A stretch of DNA of 64,000 nucleotides from Thermothielavioides terrestris NRRL 8126 (Eukaryota; Ascomycota; Sordariomycetes; Sordariales; Chaetomiaceae): the NCBI RefSeq assembly GCF_000226115.1, contig NC_016458.1, forward strand, positions 7,970,001 to 8,034,000. The letters run 5' to 3'. How positions within the stretch are numbered: the stretch's first letter is position 1; the number at the start of each line of letters is the position of its first letter. The notes under the pieces were generated by a model, which worked only from the letters and a program-made list of their open reading frames with translations, was not told where the DNA came from and made no database searches. This document shows positions 22,655 to 35,758 of the stretch, in pieces. A program made the position numbers and the translations under genes.

Positions 22655-25600
22655 CTAGGGAACGTTCTGGCCCGCATTCAGATGGATGCAGTTGCTCATC
22701 AGCGTCGCCCCCTCATGCAACAGCTCCCAACGCGAGTCCCCGAACGTGTCCCTCAGCACCATCAGCAGCGGCGTATTGTGGCTGATGCCCTTCATCGACT
22801 TGAGATCCTCGGGCGAGGACACGTTGCCGTACTTGATCAGGTACTCGCGCATCATCCGCACCTTGTCCTGCTGTGTCGTGGGCACCGGGACCGTCGGGCT
22901 GGGACCTTCGAGCGCGAAGCCGTAACACCAGACCACCAGTGCCGCAAAGTAGAGGACCCATGGACGGTTGAGCAGCACATCGTCGCGCGCCGAGTACAGC
23001 TCCTCGCGCCGGCCGTAGCCGCCGTTCGACCCTGGCGTCCCCGCCATGTCCGGGAGCATCACCGACTGCAAGAACTTCAGCGCATAGTACGTCGCGTCGC
23101 GTGCCTTGGCCGAGGGTGCCCAGATGTCCTTCATCCGCCGCTGCGCGCTGTTGAGATCCTGCGGCCCGATCGCCCGGCCCAGCAACCTCTTCGCCCGCGC
23201 AAAAATCTGGCAATCCACAATGTCGACGTGCATCGCCATGTGCGCCAGGTGGTGCAGCACGATCCGGCTCTCAAATACCACGTTCGCCTCGTTCCGGTCC
23301 GTGAGGTCGTAGTTATAGGGGTCCGCCGAGACGTCACCCCGCCTGAGAAGCGTCTTGTCAAAGTCGCTCTTCCACGAGTCGAAAGCCCGTGTCAGCGTGC
23401 CCCGCCACTTGTCGCGCCCGCCGAGCGCCTGCGAGACTCCGCCGCCCAGGGAGTTGACCTGGAGATCTCGCTGGTTCATGTGCCAGCTCACGCTGAGAAG
23501 ACCAGCCATGAGGATGGTGCGCCCGAACGAGTTTGTCTGCACCTCTTGGTTGCTCAGCGTCCGCTTGAGCCCCTCGAGGAACGAGATGGCCTTATGGCCC
23601 ATCGACATAAGGTTGGACTCGATCCTTGCCACCTCCTGACCGCTCGTGGCTTTCCACAGCTTGTCGTCGCACGGCAGCGGTAGGCGCATCTCGTGAGCAA
23701 CCATCACAGTCGAGTGGCCAAACATGGTGGCGTGGATCGAGTCAATGACGAACGCCGCGAACGCCGCCCTCCGCGTCGCCTCGTTGGTGACCCAGTGGTT
23801 CCACCATTCTTCAGGCGTGTGCGCCGTTCCAGACGTCGACGACTGCCTGGAACCGTTCGTCTTGTCGTCCGTTCTGGGGTTGGGCGGCGAATCCAGTGCT
23901 GACTTGCCGATCAGTGCCCTGCCGCGACGCATAAGCGTGATGGTTGTCGCGTGGTGGATGTGCGCCCGCTCGTGCAGCTCCCTCGTTGAATACATCTTCT
24001 CGTACAGCTCGAGAAGTAGCAGCGTCTGGAACACCCACAGCTTGGCGGGCGGCCTGCAGTTGGGGTCCTGGAACATCTCCCACCTAAGATGCCACGCCAG
24101 GAAGTTGGAGAGCTGTGCGCCCGCCTTCGTGACCTTCTGGCCGTGCGCCTTGTCCAAGCAAGCAGCGCCGATGGTCATCATGGCAATCAGCAGCAAGTTT
24201 GGCGTCTTGTCGGGCGAGAAGGTGGGCTTGTGCAGAATCGGTACCTGGTCGCTGAAGTGCAGCCAGTACGACCCAATGTAAGCCTGCATCATCTTGCGAC
24301 TCAGCATGTGACTGTCGTCGTTGCGATCGCCCTCGAGGATCGTCTCGCGCTGCCTCTCAACAGGGGCATGGCCGTTCTCATGGAACCTCTCCTTGATGAG
24401 CTCGAAGATCTCCGCACTCTTCTCCTCCGAGATGACCGACTCGGGTAGGTTCTGGTCGAGGAGGTTGGTGACCGACATGACCTGCTGTGGTCCGGCCGAG
24501 GCGGGGAAATAACCCAGCTGATTCGGATCGTTGTAGTACGGCATGCTGTACTGGTTCGAAAACTCCCCGTAGCTGCAGACGGATCAGTAAGGAAGGACAC
24601 CCCAGGAGAATCAGCGAGACTCACTTGTAGCCCTGCATCGGGACCCCGGTTATGGGCGAGCCTTCGCCGTGAGTGTTGAACAGATACGCCACGAAGTCCT
24701 CGGGGATCGCAACATAGGGCGACTTGTTGAGGACGTTGTCACTCCCGAACACGGGCATGGTCTGCTGTATGCTCATCTGGTCGAGAAGCATCATCTCACC
24801 GGCCGCCTGAGGCTGCTGGTCCGAGTATTCTGCGGACGTCGAGGGGGCGTATGGTTGCTGCTCTTCCCGAGCTGCGGTCCCGGCCGACGACGCGGCAAAG
24901 TCTGAAGGGGGGAGGCTGAAAGGTGGGAAGTTTTGGGGCGGGACATATGGCATCGCGCTGGCCGACTGAGGGGTGTTCGCTGGTTGGCTGTGGTAGCCGG
25001 GCTGGGTCGAGACGGGAGACAGTACGCCGTACGGGCCAACGCTGGTCTGGATCGATGGCCGCTGCGGACCCTGAGGGGAATGGTGCGGTTGCCGTTGCGA
25101 CATGTGGTTGTAATTGGGATCGTGATGCGTGTAGTCGACTCCGTTCGGCGTCCCGTTGGCGTAAGTGGCGGGCGGAGTGTTCGCCATCGGCGTGTATGGG
25201 CTTCCCATAGCATCCTTGGGAGAATGGTAATGAATGGACAACGACCGTCCCTTGTTGTATGCGGTCCCCGGCCGGTTGACTTCCGGAGAAGCTGAACCAG
25301 TGGGCGGAAAGGGCGGCCGGCTGTCCGCTATCGGCGATGCCTGGCTCATCATCGAATCCTTACGGTTCAGAGCCGAACCCTTGGCCGTGTGGCGGTCCTT
25401 GTGCCGGTTACACAGGTCCAGTCGGACGAAGGTTCTCTGGCAGTCGCCGATCCCGCACTTGTAGACCTGCTTTGGGTTGTGGTTCAGCTGGTGGCGGTAG
25501 CTTATTGTGCCGTGTTAGCAATCGGAAGTATCCCGGGCGGTTTGGAGATGACATACAGGTGCTCAGCCCTGGAATAGCTCTTCCCGCAGCCTTTTTCGGG

Positions 25601-25900
25601 GCATTCGAACTTCTTGTCCAATCCCTTTCGGCTCCGCCTCCGCTTCCGCGCAGGGCCCTCCGAGTTTGAAGAGTGCGCACCATCGCCTCCGCCGTCTCCG
25701 TCGTCGGCATCGTCCAGATCAAGCCCCTCAACATCCTTGTCATCGGATCCGCTGCGAGGCCGACCCTGCTCGTGCTCTGGGTCCTGCTTGAGGTTGTCCG
25801 GAGAGGGGGTCTCCCGAAGCGGCGCCATGTTGGGCGCGGGAGGGGCGGCAGGCACCGGGCCTTTGATTTCGCTTGGTTGAGAAGCGAGTACCGAAGCCAT
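22655..25900 (-). CDS. Transcription factor with two C2H2 zinc fingers and a fungal-specific TF domain
   Basis: Three exons on the minus strand (25900-25557, 25500-24625, 24572-22655) give 1045 residues. An acidic N-terminus and a basic patch RKRRRSRKG (85-93) precede two C2H2 fingers. Finger 1 uses C100, C105, H118 and H122; finger 2 uses C130, C135, H148 and H152. The first intron splits finger 1 between HL and YRHQL, so splicing is needed for DNA binding. A Pro/Ser/Gln-rich linker covers about 155-480. The region from about 490 on matches the fungal_trans type (VPILHKPTFSPDKTPNLLLI, WVFQTLLLLELYEKMY). The layout is like S. pombe Klf1-type regulators. Target genes are unknown. The first in-frame ATG (25900) was taken as start. 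Confidence 0.88.
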
Positions 25901-28900
25901 GCTCGCACCGATTACCCCATCGGCAATCACCGGCAAAGGCTGGTTGCACACAGTTGCGGTGGCACAGACACAAGCGCGTGATCAGAGCGCAGTTGATCCT
26001 TGAAGGGGCTTTTGTGGCTACGTCGTGCCTCTGCCCTGGATTCCTCCGCAGACGGGCGTTGGCGGATCGCGGCGAATCGGGGACGCACTGAGCAGGAGAC
26101 TCTGCTCTAAGTCTCTGGGAAAAAAGGACGGCGCTCTCTTCGGTGGGGTGAGCTGGATAGCTGAATCCGAAGGCAGAGTTATTGCCTGGCTCAGGCTACG
26201 TCGAAGATGACAACCGAGTCGAACTCGTCCTCGACCACGCCGGACCAAGTTTCGGACGGGCTCACGGTATCATGGCTGGCGTGGAGGCTCAGCAAAACTT
26301 GCTGCAAGTCGGGAGGGGGAAAGGGTCCGGAGCGAGGTAGCTCAGGCCGCAGGCCGGCACCTCCCGAAGGTCTGAGATCGAGTTTGAGCCAAACGGCTTG
26401 GTGCAGAAGAACACCCTTGGAGACAGAAACATTAACTAAGCAGTTCCCAGTAGAAAACCAGTGAAAAGTAATCGGAAAGCCATGAAAACAGCCGCGAGAG
26501 GGCGGGAGAGAGGGAAAGGGAAGACTCGATGCGGGAAAATGGACGGAAAGCGGTACGCTAAGAGCCCGGCGCGCATTGGTCTCGAAAAAGGCCTGGACAA
26601 CCAAAAGAGCGAGGAGAGGTGCGGCACGGCGGGGGTGAGGTGGAAGGCCGGGGTGCGCCGTGTGGTTGGGGAGGGGAGAGGGGGTGTGCCAAGCAGCTGC
26701 ACGAAAGCTGGTGGACCAAGCGCTTGGGTGGAGCTCTCGAAGCCGCGGCAGGCAGTGAGCAGAGAGGGACCTCAGGGCGACGGTTTAAAAAAAAAAAAAA
26801 ACTCTCGGCCGTTCCTGCCTCGCCAACCCCGGGCCTCACCCTGCACGGATGGGCAGGGGCGCAGGTTCGCAGGGTTGCAGGGGTCCTGTCCCGTCCTTCC
26901 TGTGCAAGCAAGCAGAATCAGGTGGCAGCAAGCGAGCGAGTGAGTGAGTTGCATGACACAACCGGACCCCAGTGTCGAGCACCGGCACTCGAAAAGACAG
27001 GACTCGCTGCGTGGACAGAGGAGTTAGAGGTACACGAAGAGGAAACGAGGAATGCGCAGTACATGGAAGTCTGAACGCGTATTCCTCGGCAGCCCCGTGT
27101 CCAAATTCGGCTCTGCCCCAACAGCTGCACGGACAAGATTCGCGCAATCTTCAGGTGAGGTCCGCAAGCATGGCACTTGCAGGCCCGGAGACCTTCCCTC
27201 TCAAAGTTCCTTGGGGAGGCTGTAGGTGGACAGGCTCCTGTGCATGGGGCAAGTAACGAGAAAGCCAACTCCAAGACAGCACCGAGAGCGATGGCGCCGA
27301 AGAATGGAAATACACCGGCATACCTTGGGCAGGGGAACCGCAACCTGGCAGGCCTTCGGTACGGAATAAGGTACGGAATATTAATAGGTGACTGAGAGAC
27401 GGCGACGTGGTTTGCGAGGGATGTTGGGGCGCAGTGCACTGATTGTACACTAGAAACTCGTTTTGACCAAGGACGGAATAATTTCACGCGACCTGGTGTC
27501 CACTTTGATCTCCAGTGGTCTTGTCGACGCAGTAGTAAATCCTGTCCGACGTTCCAGGTTGGCCTTGCGGGGGCGTCGAAACAACGGTGTCCTGGAAGAG
27601 AGCGGGAGGAAGGAGAGCTGGGGCGGGAGTGTGGGGGTCTTAACGTTCATGTACACCAGTCCCCCGCAGGCGCTCACTGTGTCAGAGGGTGGTGCTGCCG
27701 TGGCCGAATGGAACCATGGAAGCTCGGTACTCCGTGACGGGCCCCTGGGTCATCATCGAGCCGTCGTCAAACCATAGGTATACACTATTCTCTTAGCTTC
27801 TCCATAGACTGCGTACTTGCTACTTGCTCACGCCACTAGGATCCGCGACCCGGGCAGCTACTTCTCGGGAGGAAGTTACGTTAGGTCAGAACATCCATGG
27901 ATGGGCGTCAGAATGCGTTCCTCGATTTGGGCTTCCCCAGCTGATGCTCGTTCTGCGTGTAGTGAGAACCCACGAAATGCTTCCCAGGTTCGTACACAGT
28001 ATGGAGAAGGTGTCGGCAAGGTTGGGGACGGACAGCCGGGCTCCAGTGAGCGGGGTTCCAACTGTCCCTGTCACCAGCGCTAGGTGGATCATCTGAGCAT
28101 TCACTGTCCTCTGCACACTATTCCGTACATACTGCGGTAGAACCACACGCCTGGGACCTCTCATTGTGGACAGTGTTCATCCATCCCATCAGTTAGGGAC
28201 CGAGGCCGGGGGTCTGGATGTGGCGATCGCCGCTCTGCTGGGCTCTCCATGCCTGGCACCTACTCAGTACGCATTCACTCCGACAGCACGAAGCATGTGA
28301 AGATGACCTCGACGGCTTGACTGCTGCATTTTTGCGCGACGCCCGAAGGGGGTCCCCAGTAATTCCGCATCTTGGCGCAAATCCTGGATGTGGCGGGCTT
28401 GGCTTGACGGCGCTGCCTCCAGGCACACCTGGGGCGTCTGGGTGCGGGAGGGGGCTGAATAATTGGCATGGGACAATCGACCTCCGACAACCGCTGTTGA
28501 GCAGTCGAGGTAAGTTCAGGTACGCTCCATCTTTGACGTACGGTTAATATAGGAGGTGGGCTCGCGGGCTGGGACGCTCAACATCTCGAGCAGAGTAAGG
28601 CGTCTTTCTACCTATCCAGACAAGTTGGAATATTCGGAAATGCTATGCTCGCCTGCTATACGCAGGAGTTATTCGCAGGTCTCTCGCAGACGGCCGCACT
28701 CGCCCCCGGGGGCCCTTTTTTTTTTGCTGCCTGCCGGCCGGACCCCGCTTTCTCCGACTCCCAGCTTCTGTGGACACTACTGTGTAGGCCTCGTGCCCAC
28801 CTTCTCTCCCTGTGCCGGGTGCGTTTGCCCGCAAACGACGAATTTCTGGAACTTGGTGTGAGCTTGCTGCCACTAGTGGCGTTCGTCGTTTTTCGGGCGC

Positions 28901-31211
28901 TCGAGTCCCCCCGAGCCTCCATCGAACAACAGGGCAAGAACGTGGCGTGGGGTGCTCCTTGGGCTGATGAGTGCAGGGATGTCCCTGCGAGCGCCAGACT
29001 CATTCAGTTCTCTGAAGTGGGCTGTGGGGACCGGGGAAGCCGCCCTCTGACTGGCTCCGCTTTTCATCTCTCGTGGAGGTTCGAAATTCCAACCTTAAAG
29101 GCAGAAAGCCTCATCAAATGCTCGGTTCAGGTGCCTTGAGGCCGTTGGGATGGCCAACAGTTTCCGTTAGTCAACTGTCTCGCTTCCCAATGCTTTGTGG
29201 TTGATGGTCGAAATTGAAACTACCTTACCTGGTGCGAAACATCGAGATTAAGATCTGAGGTCCAACAACAGATCGCACTCCAATAGTCCCGATTGCGCTC
29301 ACACGTTTCCTCGGAGTCTTCCCTCCCCAGAAGGGCATAGTTCCAGGGAGTTACAGTGGCGAGCTCCGTGACCGAGCGTCCAACGCGGTTAGTTAGCTAG
29401 CCAGGGATTCAAACTTGTGTTGTGTACTCTATTCCGGAGATCTTCCAGACTATTGGGACCGGAGGGATCGGCGGGACGAGAGCGACGAAGACAATGGGAC
29501 GGTTCTTGACGACGTTAAAAGCAGTCCAAGTGTACACTACGCTCACTGTGCAGCTCTCCTCCATCAGCCGAAGACCGGCGCGCATTGCTCAGCATGCGGG
29601 GGGCTGCCGTGGATCAAACTATACTACATAGCAAGACCACCCCTGCGTAACTAAACCCCCACCCTTCATCAGAATCGGCTGTCCAGTCCGGTACGTACAC
29701 AACATTTAACTGTGGGAGCGGGCGGCTTTAAGAGGTACCTAGGTGGGAAGGTCCTGCGAAGGAAGACAAACCGGACAGCGCACTATAGCTTCCTCCGCAG
29801 TAAGCAGGGTTGCTTGCTCTACGACTTCGAGCAGATCTTGCGGGGAATGCACAGAGATCTGTCAAAGCCGGTCTGTTACCACGGCTGACGACTTCTGAAT
29901 AAGTGAAGCGCAGCCGCCTGAGCAAGAGGCGCATGGTGCGGTGTGGGGTCGACGTGGGAGGGAGATCGACGCGGAGCTTTTTCTCACAGTGCCGTTGGGG
30001 GCGCGGGATGTCATGTCGTCCCTCTCGCCCTCCAGTCTGTGCCAGCTCCTGCGTGGAAGGCTTGTTGACATCCAACCACCACACCTGACCGGTCTCGCCT
30101 CGATGCGCAGTGATTTGCCAAGCCGGCCTCAGGGTTCAGTGTGCGGCGCAGAAGCGCCACCGGAGTCTCCAACTAGCGGCAGCCAGGCATCTGCACGTCG
30201 ACGAAAACGTGAGTTTTTCTGGGGGAGGGGGGTTGTGTCCCAGCGCGGAAAAAAGGCTCACTGCAGCCTCGGTGAGGGACACCGGGAGCAAAACTTCATC
30301 GCAGCAGATGCATCCCATGTTCGGCTCTGCAAGGCAGGTCATGAAGTCCTGCAGTTAATGACTCCTGCCATCGCCACGTAGCAACCGAGCGGCCTGCAAA
30401 AGCGGAGATTGGCGGGAGCCGCTGGCGCCTTCAAGCTTGGGCAAGGAAAAAGCGACACATTGATCGCTTTGCTCAGCGACCGGTCTCTGGCTCCTCGGCC
30501 TTCTGTCTCGAGTCTGCTTCGATTCGACCCCGATTGACAATATAGGATAAATGTCTTCATATTTCGAGGGCACATCGGCCCTTCATGGCAACGGCAATCC
30601 CCATTTCGAACCCTCGGCCTTCAGCTGTCGAATGGAATGGCGGGCCGGCCCTACCGTCCCGCACCCGGAACCACCGCGACGCCGAAATCGTGCGAGGGCT
30701 CAGAAAAAAAGTGAGTGCCCAGGAACCCGGTTTCCTAACCACGGCGCAATAGCTCACTGCAATTGTTGAGCAAACTTTGATGACACCCAACATCAACATC
30801 GCGGACACCTGGCGGAGCGCTGTCCGGTCAAGTTGGGTGCTGTTGAGGGCGAACGGCAGGCCGTGACGGGGCGGGGACCCAACAAGCCGGTTCTTGTGGC
30901 ACCCACGGCGCCCCACGCCCCAGCCACGCGACCCACCAATCATGGCGCGGAGGTCCCTGTGTCGTCAGAGCTGTGGAGCTGGGGACCCGCGCTTCCATGT
31001 ACATTGCACGCAAGGCTGCAATCTCTTTCCAATTCCCGTCCAGGACCCCTCCCGCACCGCGCAATGTCCGCCCGCACAACAAGGCGTTGAAGCAGCAGAA
31101 TTCAGCGCCCAGGTCCCTATAATGTGAACTTGATCGATTTCGCCTAAAGCACGCTGGCAACGTTCCTCTCGTGTACACCCACGCAACCCTTTGTCAATCA
31201 CTTCTCTTCCC
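25901..31211. other. 5.3 kb divergent gap between the C2H2 regulator and SAP30
   Basis: The longest stretch without a supported gene. It holds an A15 run at 26787-26801, a T run near 28717, and three copies of the 10-mer GTACGGAATA (27359, 27371, and inverted at 28119). Open frames of up to about 190 codons occur but overlap on both strands and match nothing recognised. Long leaders or upstream regulatory regions are common for fungal regulator genes, which may explain part of it. Confidence 0.5.
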
Positions 31212-31860
31212 ATGGCTCCATCGAAAGCCGCTCGGAGCGGCCCCGACGACGGCAAGGCAGATGCCCCGACTACCAAGGAGAAGAGCGGGAGCGGTGCCGG
31301 GAATCAATCAGCTACCAAGATGCGGAGAGTCGCCAGCAGTGCAACTTCTAACCTGCGAGAAGTCACCAACGCAAGCGCTGTGAACGGGGCGGCTGCTACA
31401 ACGGCGACCGACTCAGCGTCCAGCGCACAGGAAGCCAACGTGCCAGGAGTGAGCAGCCCCCTGAATTTTGGCATGTTCCATTTCGCTTCCCCGCGACGCG
31501 ATCGCTAATACTTTTCCTCCCGAACAGCTACAGTGGCCTGCTTTTGAGCGGGACGTCCTCCACGCCTACCGCCGCGCGTACCGCCTCAAGACGCCGACCG
31601 CCTTCGTCAGCGACCACCACGCATGGGTGCTCACCCAGCCGGGCAGCATCGGCCTCTACTCGCCGACGATCGCGAGACACAAGCAGCTCCGGAGGCAGAC
31701 GAAAGACCAGCTGACGAATGTGGTGCGCAAACATTTCAACGGCCTGGGCGTCCAGGAAAACGACGTCATCGTCGACTTCCTCCACAAGGTCCGGAGCGAG
31801 GGAATCTCCAAGGCAAGGATACGGCGATCCGACTTTATCCATCAAGAAGTGGAACGATGA
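31212..31860 (+). CDS. SAP30: SAP30-like Sin3-binding subunit of a histone deacetylase complex
   Basis: Two exons (31212-31448 and 31528-31860) joined in phase 0 (GTGAGC...ACAG) give 189 residues. The first 79 residues are Ser/Thr/Ala-rich and disordered. The second exon carries the SAP30 Sin3-binding region: LQWPAFERDVLHAYRRAYRL (80-99), YSPTIARHK, then QLTNVVRKHFNGLGVQENDV and DFLHKVRSEG near the end. SAP30 binds the PAH3 region of Sin3 in the Rpd3L/Sin3 deacetylase complex and so acts in transcriptional repression in the nucleus. The zinc-binding N-terminal part of animal SAP30 is absent, as in other fungi. Confidence 0.82.
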
Positions 31861-32479
31861 GGATGAGCGGAACAATTGCGGAAGAAACTAAGACGCTTGG
31901 AGGGACACAGCACTCTTTGATCTCCTTGGGACGGATACCCTGCGTGTTTGGATGCACAACATGTCCTACGATTATACTTGGATGGGGTTTTGGGCGTTGC
32001 TTGCATTTGCATGTCATGGCTGCATTATATACAATGGGAGGCATTGTTCTCAGCAGAAGGCGGGATGCTTGGCACTGCTTTTCGCTCCAATCTCAACCCA
32101 CTGCGTTTTAACGTGAAGAAATGTCGCGTCACGCTCCCTCCAGAGTTAGACGTGGGGAGGCCCACAGAAAGCGGTGGTCATTTCTAGCGAAACAGAAAGT
32201 GGGCCCGCTTTGGGCTGGTGCCTCAGGCGGCAAAACAACTCGACGCTAAAACTGCCATCTTATCTTGCGCCATCCAACCAGACGGGCCCGAAAAAAAAAA
32301 AGCCCCAAAAAAGCTGGCCGGGACCGAGAAGCTGCAAAAGCCGACTCAAGGCGAAGAGAGACGGCCCAACAGATCCGGCGCAACACTCCTCCGACTCGCA
32401 ACCGCAAACGAGGCAGTACACTTGAATCCACGCTCGCCGCGGGAATGCCAATCGCAAAAATTGACACACGGTGGACGAG
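31861..32479. other. Intergenic: SAP30 3' flank and MDJ1 promoter
   Basis: No coding feature was found. A run of A residues lies at about 32289-32299. Confidence 0.45.
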
Positions 32480-34284
32480 ATGAGCGCGAGCATCCTTCCG
32501 AAAGCCGCGGGGGTCCCGGTGCGGCAGCTCTCGCCGGCGCAAATATGCCGTCGCCAGAGGTTAAAACCGTGCGCCAGCCGGCCCTCCCGCGCCGTGGCCT
32601 ACTCCGTCGTTTCTACGGTTTCCGGTCGGCCATCTCCCAACAAAGCGAGGGCCCAGTCGTCTGTTTCGCGGCCGAGGGTGTGTCCTTCCCCGACCCCGCC
32701 GTTTCGCGGTCCCTGTTCCCCGGTTGCTCACAGGGGACAGCAGGTCTCCTACTTCCACACAACGCGCCGCCTGCTCGCCACGCCGAAGGACCCATACGGC
32801 ATCCTGGGAGTCGACAAGAGCGCGTCGGCAGCCGAAATCAAAAAGGCGTACTACGGCCTGGCGAAGAAGTACCACCCCGATACGAACAAGGACCCCACCG
32901 CCAAGGACAAGTTCGCCGAGATTCAGTCCGCGTACGAGATCCTCTCGGACCCCAAGAAGCGGGAGCAGTTCGACCAGTTCGGCGCCTCTGGCTTTGATCC
33001 GAGCGCCGGCCCCGGCCCGGGCGCCGGCCCAGGCGCCGGCCACCCCTTCGGAGCCGGCCACCCCTTCAGCGGCTTCGCCGGCGCCGGTGGCTTCGGCTCC
33101 AACATCAACTTTGACGATATTTTCTCGGCGTTTACGGGCGGCGCCAGCCCCTTTGGGCGCGCCGGGCGTGGTGGGCCGTTCCAGACGGAGATCTTGCAGG
33201 GCGAGGACATTGAGGTGCAGGTGACAGTGTCGTTCATGGAGGCGGCCAGGGGGACAACCAAGACCATCACGACGCTTCCGCTCGTGACGTGCAAGACATG
33301 CGGCGGCAGCGGTTTGAAACAGGGCACCAAGCGGGCGAGCTGCAAGAGCTGCAACGGGACGGGCACGCGGGTGCACTTCATGTCGGGCGGCTTCCAGATG
33401 GCCAGCACGTGCTCGACCTGCGGCGGCAGCGGCGTGGCGATTCCGAGAGGCTCCGAGTGCCGCTCGTGCCAGGGCGACGGCGTGGTCCGGGAGCGCAAGA
33501 CCATCACCGTCGACATCCCCGGCGGCATTGAGGACGGCATGAGGCTGCGGGTCAGCGGGGAGGGCGACGCACCGCCCACGGGCCGCGCCTCGGGCTCCGA
33601 CGTGCGTGCCACCAATGGCGACCTGTACGTCTCCGTCAAGGTGGCTCGCGACCCGCAGTTCAGCCGGCAGGGCTCGGACATCCTGTACACGGCGACGATC
33701 CCGTTGACGACAGCCATCCTCGGCGGCGAGGTGGTCATCCCGACGCTCGAGGGCGACGCCAAGGTGCGCGTGGCCACGGGCACCAATTCCGGCGACCGCA
33801 TGACACTCGCGGGCAAGGGCATGCCCAAGCTGGGCGGGCGGCGCGGCCGCATGGGCGACCTCAAGGTCGAGTTCCGCGTCGCCATGCCCAAGTACCTCAC
33901 CTCGAACCAGCGGGCGCTCGTCGAGATGCTGGCCGACGAGCTCGGCGACAAGTCGGCCAAACGTATCATGAACCTGCACAGGACAACGTGAGCTCGCCTC
34001 GTCTCTCACCCCGTCCCTTATCTGTAGGCTTTCCCCTCCTAAGTTAGAACCCGGTTCTAACATTAACCCCCTCTAGCTCCGCCGACGCAAACGATCCCGA
34101 GTCTCACAAACACGAGGGCTTCCTCAAGTCCCTCTGGCACAGCCTAACCAACCACCCGGCGCACCAGCAGGGCAAGCAGGAGCCCTCCGAGGGCTCTGAC
34201 AGCAGCAGCAGCACTGGCGCCAGCAGTTCAAGTACAGACCCCAACAAGCCCGATGACGGCAAGGGTTCCGGCTCGTCGCCATGA
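32480..34284 (+). CDS. MDJ1: Mitochondrial DnaJ homologue (type I Hsp40)
   Basis: Two exons (32480-33987 and 34077-34284) give 571 residues. The first 95 residues are basic and Ser/Arg/Pro-rich with almost no acidic residues, as expected of a mitochondrial presequence ending near [10 protein letters not shown]. The J domain is at 104-168 with HPD at 132-134. A Gly/Pro/Phe-rich linker follows (169-230). The zinc region has four repeats: CKTCGGSG (271), CKSCNGTG (288), CSTCGGSG (311) and CRSCQGDG (327). The substrate-binding domain has [16 protein letters not shown] and [11 protein letters not shown]. It should deliver unfolded matrix proteins to mitochondrial Hsp70. The intron splits the Thr codon after HRT, and the second exon adds a Ser-rich 68-residue tail. 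Confidence 0.95.
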
Positions 34285-35758
34285 GAGTCTGTGCCTGGCG
34301 AATTCAGCCTGATCGAGCTCAGCTGAACTGAGCTGAGTTGAGCTGAGCTGTGGCGACGGGTATATGACGGGCGCGGTTGCGCTGAGCTGAGCGACAGACC
34401 AGACCAACATGACCACGATGGATCAGCATTCTAGCCAGGCCGGGCCAAGCGCGTCGCGACGAAACAGCGGTGTGGTATGCTGCAGTGTCGTGTTGTGGGG
34501 TGAAGGGGGACGTTGTGATTAATGGTGTTGGAGGCCGAGGATGCGACGGCGACCTTCTTCCTCAGCATTCAGCATTCAGCATCGGCACGAGAACATCAAC
34601 ATCACATCCGCACGGGGTCATTCTGATCTGCTCCCATCTGATCCCATCCCATCCCATCTAATCTGGTCTGGTCTGGCCCGATCTGGTCCAATCGCATCCC
34701 GTCCCGCAAGAGCGAGAGAGAGAGAAACATCCCCGACTAATGTATACAAACGACTACTACCTCCTCACGCAGAAGTCACTAGAGCAAGGAAGGAAGAACG
34801 GAGAAAACGGAAAGGGATGAGGCTAGATCTCAGCGGGCTTTCGGTTTGGTAGTGTTTCCCTTTCCTTTCTCATTTTTTTTTTTTTTTATTTTGGCATCAG
34901 GGCGGTGTTGAACGGCTCAAGGTTTCACGGTTCGGTTTTGTTTAATTTTTCCCGAGCACGTCAGGCTTCCTGTATTCTGCTATGGTCCAATTGTGTTTGG
35001 GGTTGAGAGTGAGGGGGGGGAGTGGAGGAGGGAGAGGGCGCGCTTAACGGGGGCGGTATGGCGGCGTGTTTCTTGTCCATGCGAAGCATGAAAGGCCATC
35101 TCCAACGCGATGTTGTATGCATATATTCCACTATGTTATTTGCTGTACTGTATGTAACTGTACTTAGAAAGGTGTAGAACAAACGCCCCTTGCATCTTGG
35201 AATCAACAACCACTCTGCAAACAGTCTTCAGTATTACTATCATCGTGCAGACGGGTGATGAGTCGCTTCTCATGCTGGGCGGTGATGGGGAAGGGCCCTC
35301 GCTTGAGAGGACGGGCTGTGAATACTCGAGAGGGGAACAGTCCATGATGTTATGTTGCTGGCTCCGCGATGACGTATGTTCGGTTGTATATTTGGTTGTA
35401 TATACACATAAAAAGAAAATAGTCTCTTGAAGAGCACACAAACAGCACCACATAAGATAACCAAGAAACAAGCGTCAACAAACGTCTCTCTGCATTAATA
35501 TGAGTAATCCGTGCACATCTCCGCTACGGCGTCCATGAAGCTCGATTTGCCCCTCAATCTACTTCAACCCCCATCTATCTTCACAACACCACGGAGAACC
35601 AAAACCCGAAACTCAATGCCGCTGATACCGTGCCGAAGATGAATACACAACACACGATGCAAATCATAAACGTATTTTGTAATTGTGACAACAGATTCCA
35701 CAAGATGCGCCCGTTGGTGGCACAACACCACACACGGGACTCGGGTCCTGCAACCCTG
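34285..35758. other. Convergent 3' region between MDJ1 and the MFS gene
   Basis: The region contains simple repeats: GAGCTGA-type units at about 34315-34352, CATCC/TCTGG units at about 34636-34690, and a T run near 34871-34887. No exon is supported. Confidence 0.5.

Noticed and set aside
22634..23683. 349-codon plus-strand open frame
   Set aside because: It is antisense to the fungal_trans region of the C2H2 regulator.
28645..29139. 164-codon open frame in the large gap
   Set aside because: No domain, no splice context and mixed low-complexity sequence. Kept as spacer pending transcript evidence.
32561..34063. 500-codon minus-strand open frame
   Set aside because: It is antisense to MDJ1; the J domain and zinc repeats on the plus strand decide the matter.
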